From contig CAIWDD010000006.1 of the NCBI GenBank assembly GCA_903911355.1, positions 1-38,609 on the forward strand: a stretch of 38,609 nucleotides of DNA, written 5' to 3'. A program made the translations under genes and the position numbers. The DNA comes from an uncultured Nodularia sp. Lineage in GTDB: Bacteria; Cyanobacteriota; Cyanobacteriia; Cyanobacteriales; Nostocaceae. The notes beneath the pieces are model-generated. The model was not told the origin of the DNA and did not search any database. It was given only the letters and a program-made list of their open reading frames with translations. Shown here in pieces: positions 37,459 through 38,609 of the stretch (positions are counted from its first letter, which is position 1; each line of letters starts with the position of its first letter).

Positions 37459-38412
37459 CTACCGATATTCCTTGGGGGTGACTCCCATGACGCGCTTGAA
37501 ATTCCGGGTTAAGTGACTATGACTATAAAATCCACAGCATACAGCAATGTCAACTAAAAACATTTGAGATGAGCGCAACAGGCGTGCTGCTCGTTTTACC
37601 CGCTGCTGAATAATATATTGATGCAATGGGATTCCCATTGATTCCTTAAACATACTGCATAGATATGGCTGACTGTAACCTACCAGTGCCGCTAGGTCAG
37701 CCAACCTGATATTTTGGTCAAGATAGGCATCAATATAATCAATTAGCAGTTTTAAGGTAGATACACTTAAACCCCCAGGATGATCTCGCCCTTGAATACC
37801 AGCGGTAGAATGATGCTTTACCAAGCGCATCACTAGAGCGTTGATCAATGTATCTTGATAAACAGACCCCGCTTGACAATCTGGAGGTGCTGCTAGTTCA
37901 GCTTTTAAAGCCATCCCTAAATGATAAGCTCCTCCATCCTGTACACCAGAGCGCGGAATCATTGCCACATCACCATTGGTCATCCTATCCTGGGCTAGGT
38001 CATTCACCAACTCCGTTTTCAGAAAAAACACAGTAATCCCCATCTCTTGATTCCATGTAGCCCAGTGAGAGGCTCCATCGGGAAAAATGCTTATACGCCC
38101 ATAACCCTGTAGTTGACGGGGGTATAGCTTACCATCTAACCGACATTCTAATTCAGTTTTAGAATTGATATCAAATACGGCGAAAGACTGATATCCCTGA
38201 AGAAAGTGTTCTGGAATTTCATGGGGAGGTAGTTGATCATAGTGGAACATAATCACTTGATCTTGTTCCAGGGAGTGGGAAACAGTGGGCTGATAGGGTA
38301 AAACCCTCATCAGGGTATTAAACTCCTGGGGATATACCTTTAACTGGGTATTAACACTGGGATGATGGTCTAATTGTGGTTTGTGCAAATCTTGGTTGAG
38401 TAGATTTACCAT
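37459..38412 (-). CDS. AraC-family transcriptional regulator
   Basis: A 317-residue regulator. The C-terminal 100 residues (about 215-317) hold two helix-turn-helix units, including LADLAALVGYSQPYLCSMFK and the AraC signature CGFYSHSHLTRNFKRVMGVTPKEY. The N-terminal 200 residues are a cupin-like sensor region of unknown ligand. No target gene is evident; the region upstream (38413-38499) could hold its own promoter. It converges with the orthocaspase gene with a 1-bp gap, so no terminator separates them. Confidence 0.93.
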   Translation of the reverse strand: MVNLLNQDLHKPQLDHHPSVNTQLKVYPQEFNTLMRVLPYQPTVSHSLEQDQVIMFHYDQLPPHEIPEHFLQGYQSFAVFDINSKTELECRLDGKLYPRQLQGYGRISIFPDGASHWATWNQEMGITVFFLKTELVNDLAQDRMTNGDVAMIPRSGVQDGGAYHLGMALKAELAAPPDCQAGSVYQDTLINALVMRLVKHHSTAGIQGRDHPGGLSVSTLKLLIDYIDAYLDQNIRLADLAALVGYSQPYLCSMFKESMGIPLHQYIIQQRVKRAARLLRSSQMFLVDIAVCCGFYSHSHLTRNFKRVMGVTPKEYR

Positions 38413-38499
38413 GGGGTGAGGTTTAAATTGTAATTGCTAAACTAAAAAAATAATTTATATCATAATCGTCTCACAGTTTAAAGCTGAATGGTATTAGTA

Positions 38500-38609
38500 T
38501 TAATAATACTTATGTAATAACAATTCCAGCTTTTGTTTAGTTGCCTCCGGTGCTTGATCTAACTGAGTTAAAATCGCATATTTCAGCGCCGAATGAGCAT
38601 CACTCACCG
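38500..38609 (-). CDS. 3' end of an unidentified gene (partial)
   Basis: The minus strand stays open from the window edge to a TAA at 38500-38502, encoding 35 residues that include SDAHSALKYAILTQLDQAPE and end with LLLHKYY. It is helical and charged. Too little is visible to name a family, and the upstream part is outside the window. Confidence 0.5.
   Translation of the reverse strand, partial: VSDAHSALKYAILTQLDQAPEATKQKLELLLHKYY

Overview
The window reads as chromosome from a filamentous, probably heterocyst-forming cyanobacterium (Nostocales). Supporting signs are many GCGATCGC (HIP1) octamers, tandem heptamer repeats of the CCCTGTT and TTGACGG types that are common in that group, a photosystem I accumulation factor, a caspase-like protein and a murT/gatD pair. 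The species cannot be named from sequence alone.

Layout. Positions 234-3122 hold a single-chain type IIG restriction-modification enzyme. Positions 3161-4635 hold CRISPR array 1 (18 good repeats plus a decayed one), read on the minus strand from a leader at 4636-4815. Next on the minus strand is the adaptation operon csx18-cas1-cas2 (4840-6499), then a plus-strand WYL regulator (6828-8015), then the minus-strand effector operon cmr2(cas10)-cmr3-cmr4-cmr5-[cmr6/cmr1 fusion]-CARF/HEPN RNase (8148-16848). This is a type III-B variant with an intact cyclase motif, a likely cyclic-oligoadenylate-activated RNase and no cas6, resembling the III-Bv type known from Synechocystis 6803. Positions 16849-17527 hold heptamer repeats and a 212-bp MITE with a clean 10-bp target duplication. 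Then come a Uma2-family gene, typA, an AAA ATPase/PD-(D/E)XK fusion gene, gatD and an unrecognised conserved gene. Array 2 (15 repeats, 24452-25499) reads the opposite way, from a leader homologous to that of array 1. It is followed by a MATE transporter and a small SNase-type nuclease gene preceded by an orphan leader-repeat junction and followed by half a repeat. A repeat-rich stretch carries a remnant of the AAA/nuclease gene. From 28135 to the end the region is mostly housekeeping: murT, a photosystem I factor, a hypothetical gene, tRNA-Lys(CUU), nnr, mnmA, sat, a catalytically degenerate orthocaspase, an AraC regulator and the end of one more gene.

How it works together. The two arrays should supply crRNAs to one Cmr complex. 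Cas10 (GGDD) would make cyclic oligoadenylate on target recognition and the CARF-HEPN protein would respond by degrading RNA. The WYL protein is a candidate regulator. The type IIG enzyme adds DNA-level defence.

The most unusual features are signs of modular assembly. The effector operon lies between 48-bp direct repeats. The WYL gene lies between inverted copies of the 3' end of the CARF-HEPN gene. The AAA/nuclease gene lies between direct copies of the gatD 3' end. murT and gatD, normally neighbours, are separated by 5.2 kb of accessory DNA including array 2. A third, degenerate CRISPR leader-repeat sits in front of the SNase gene.
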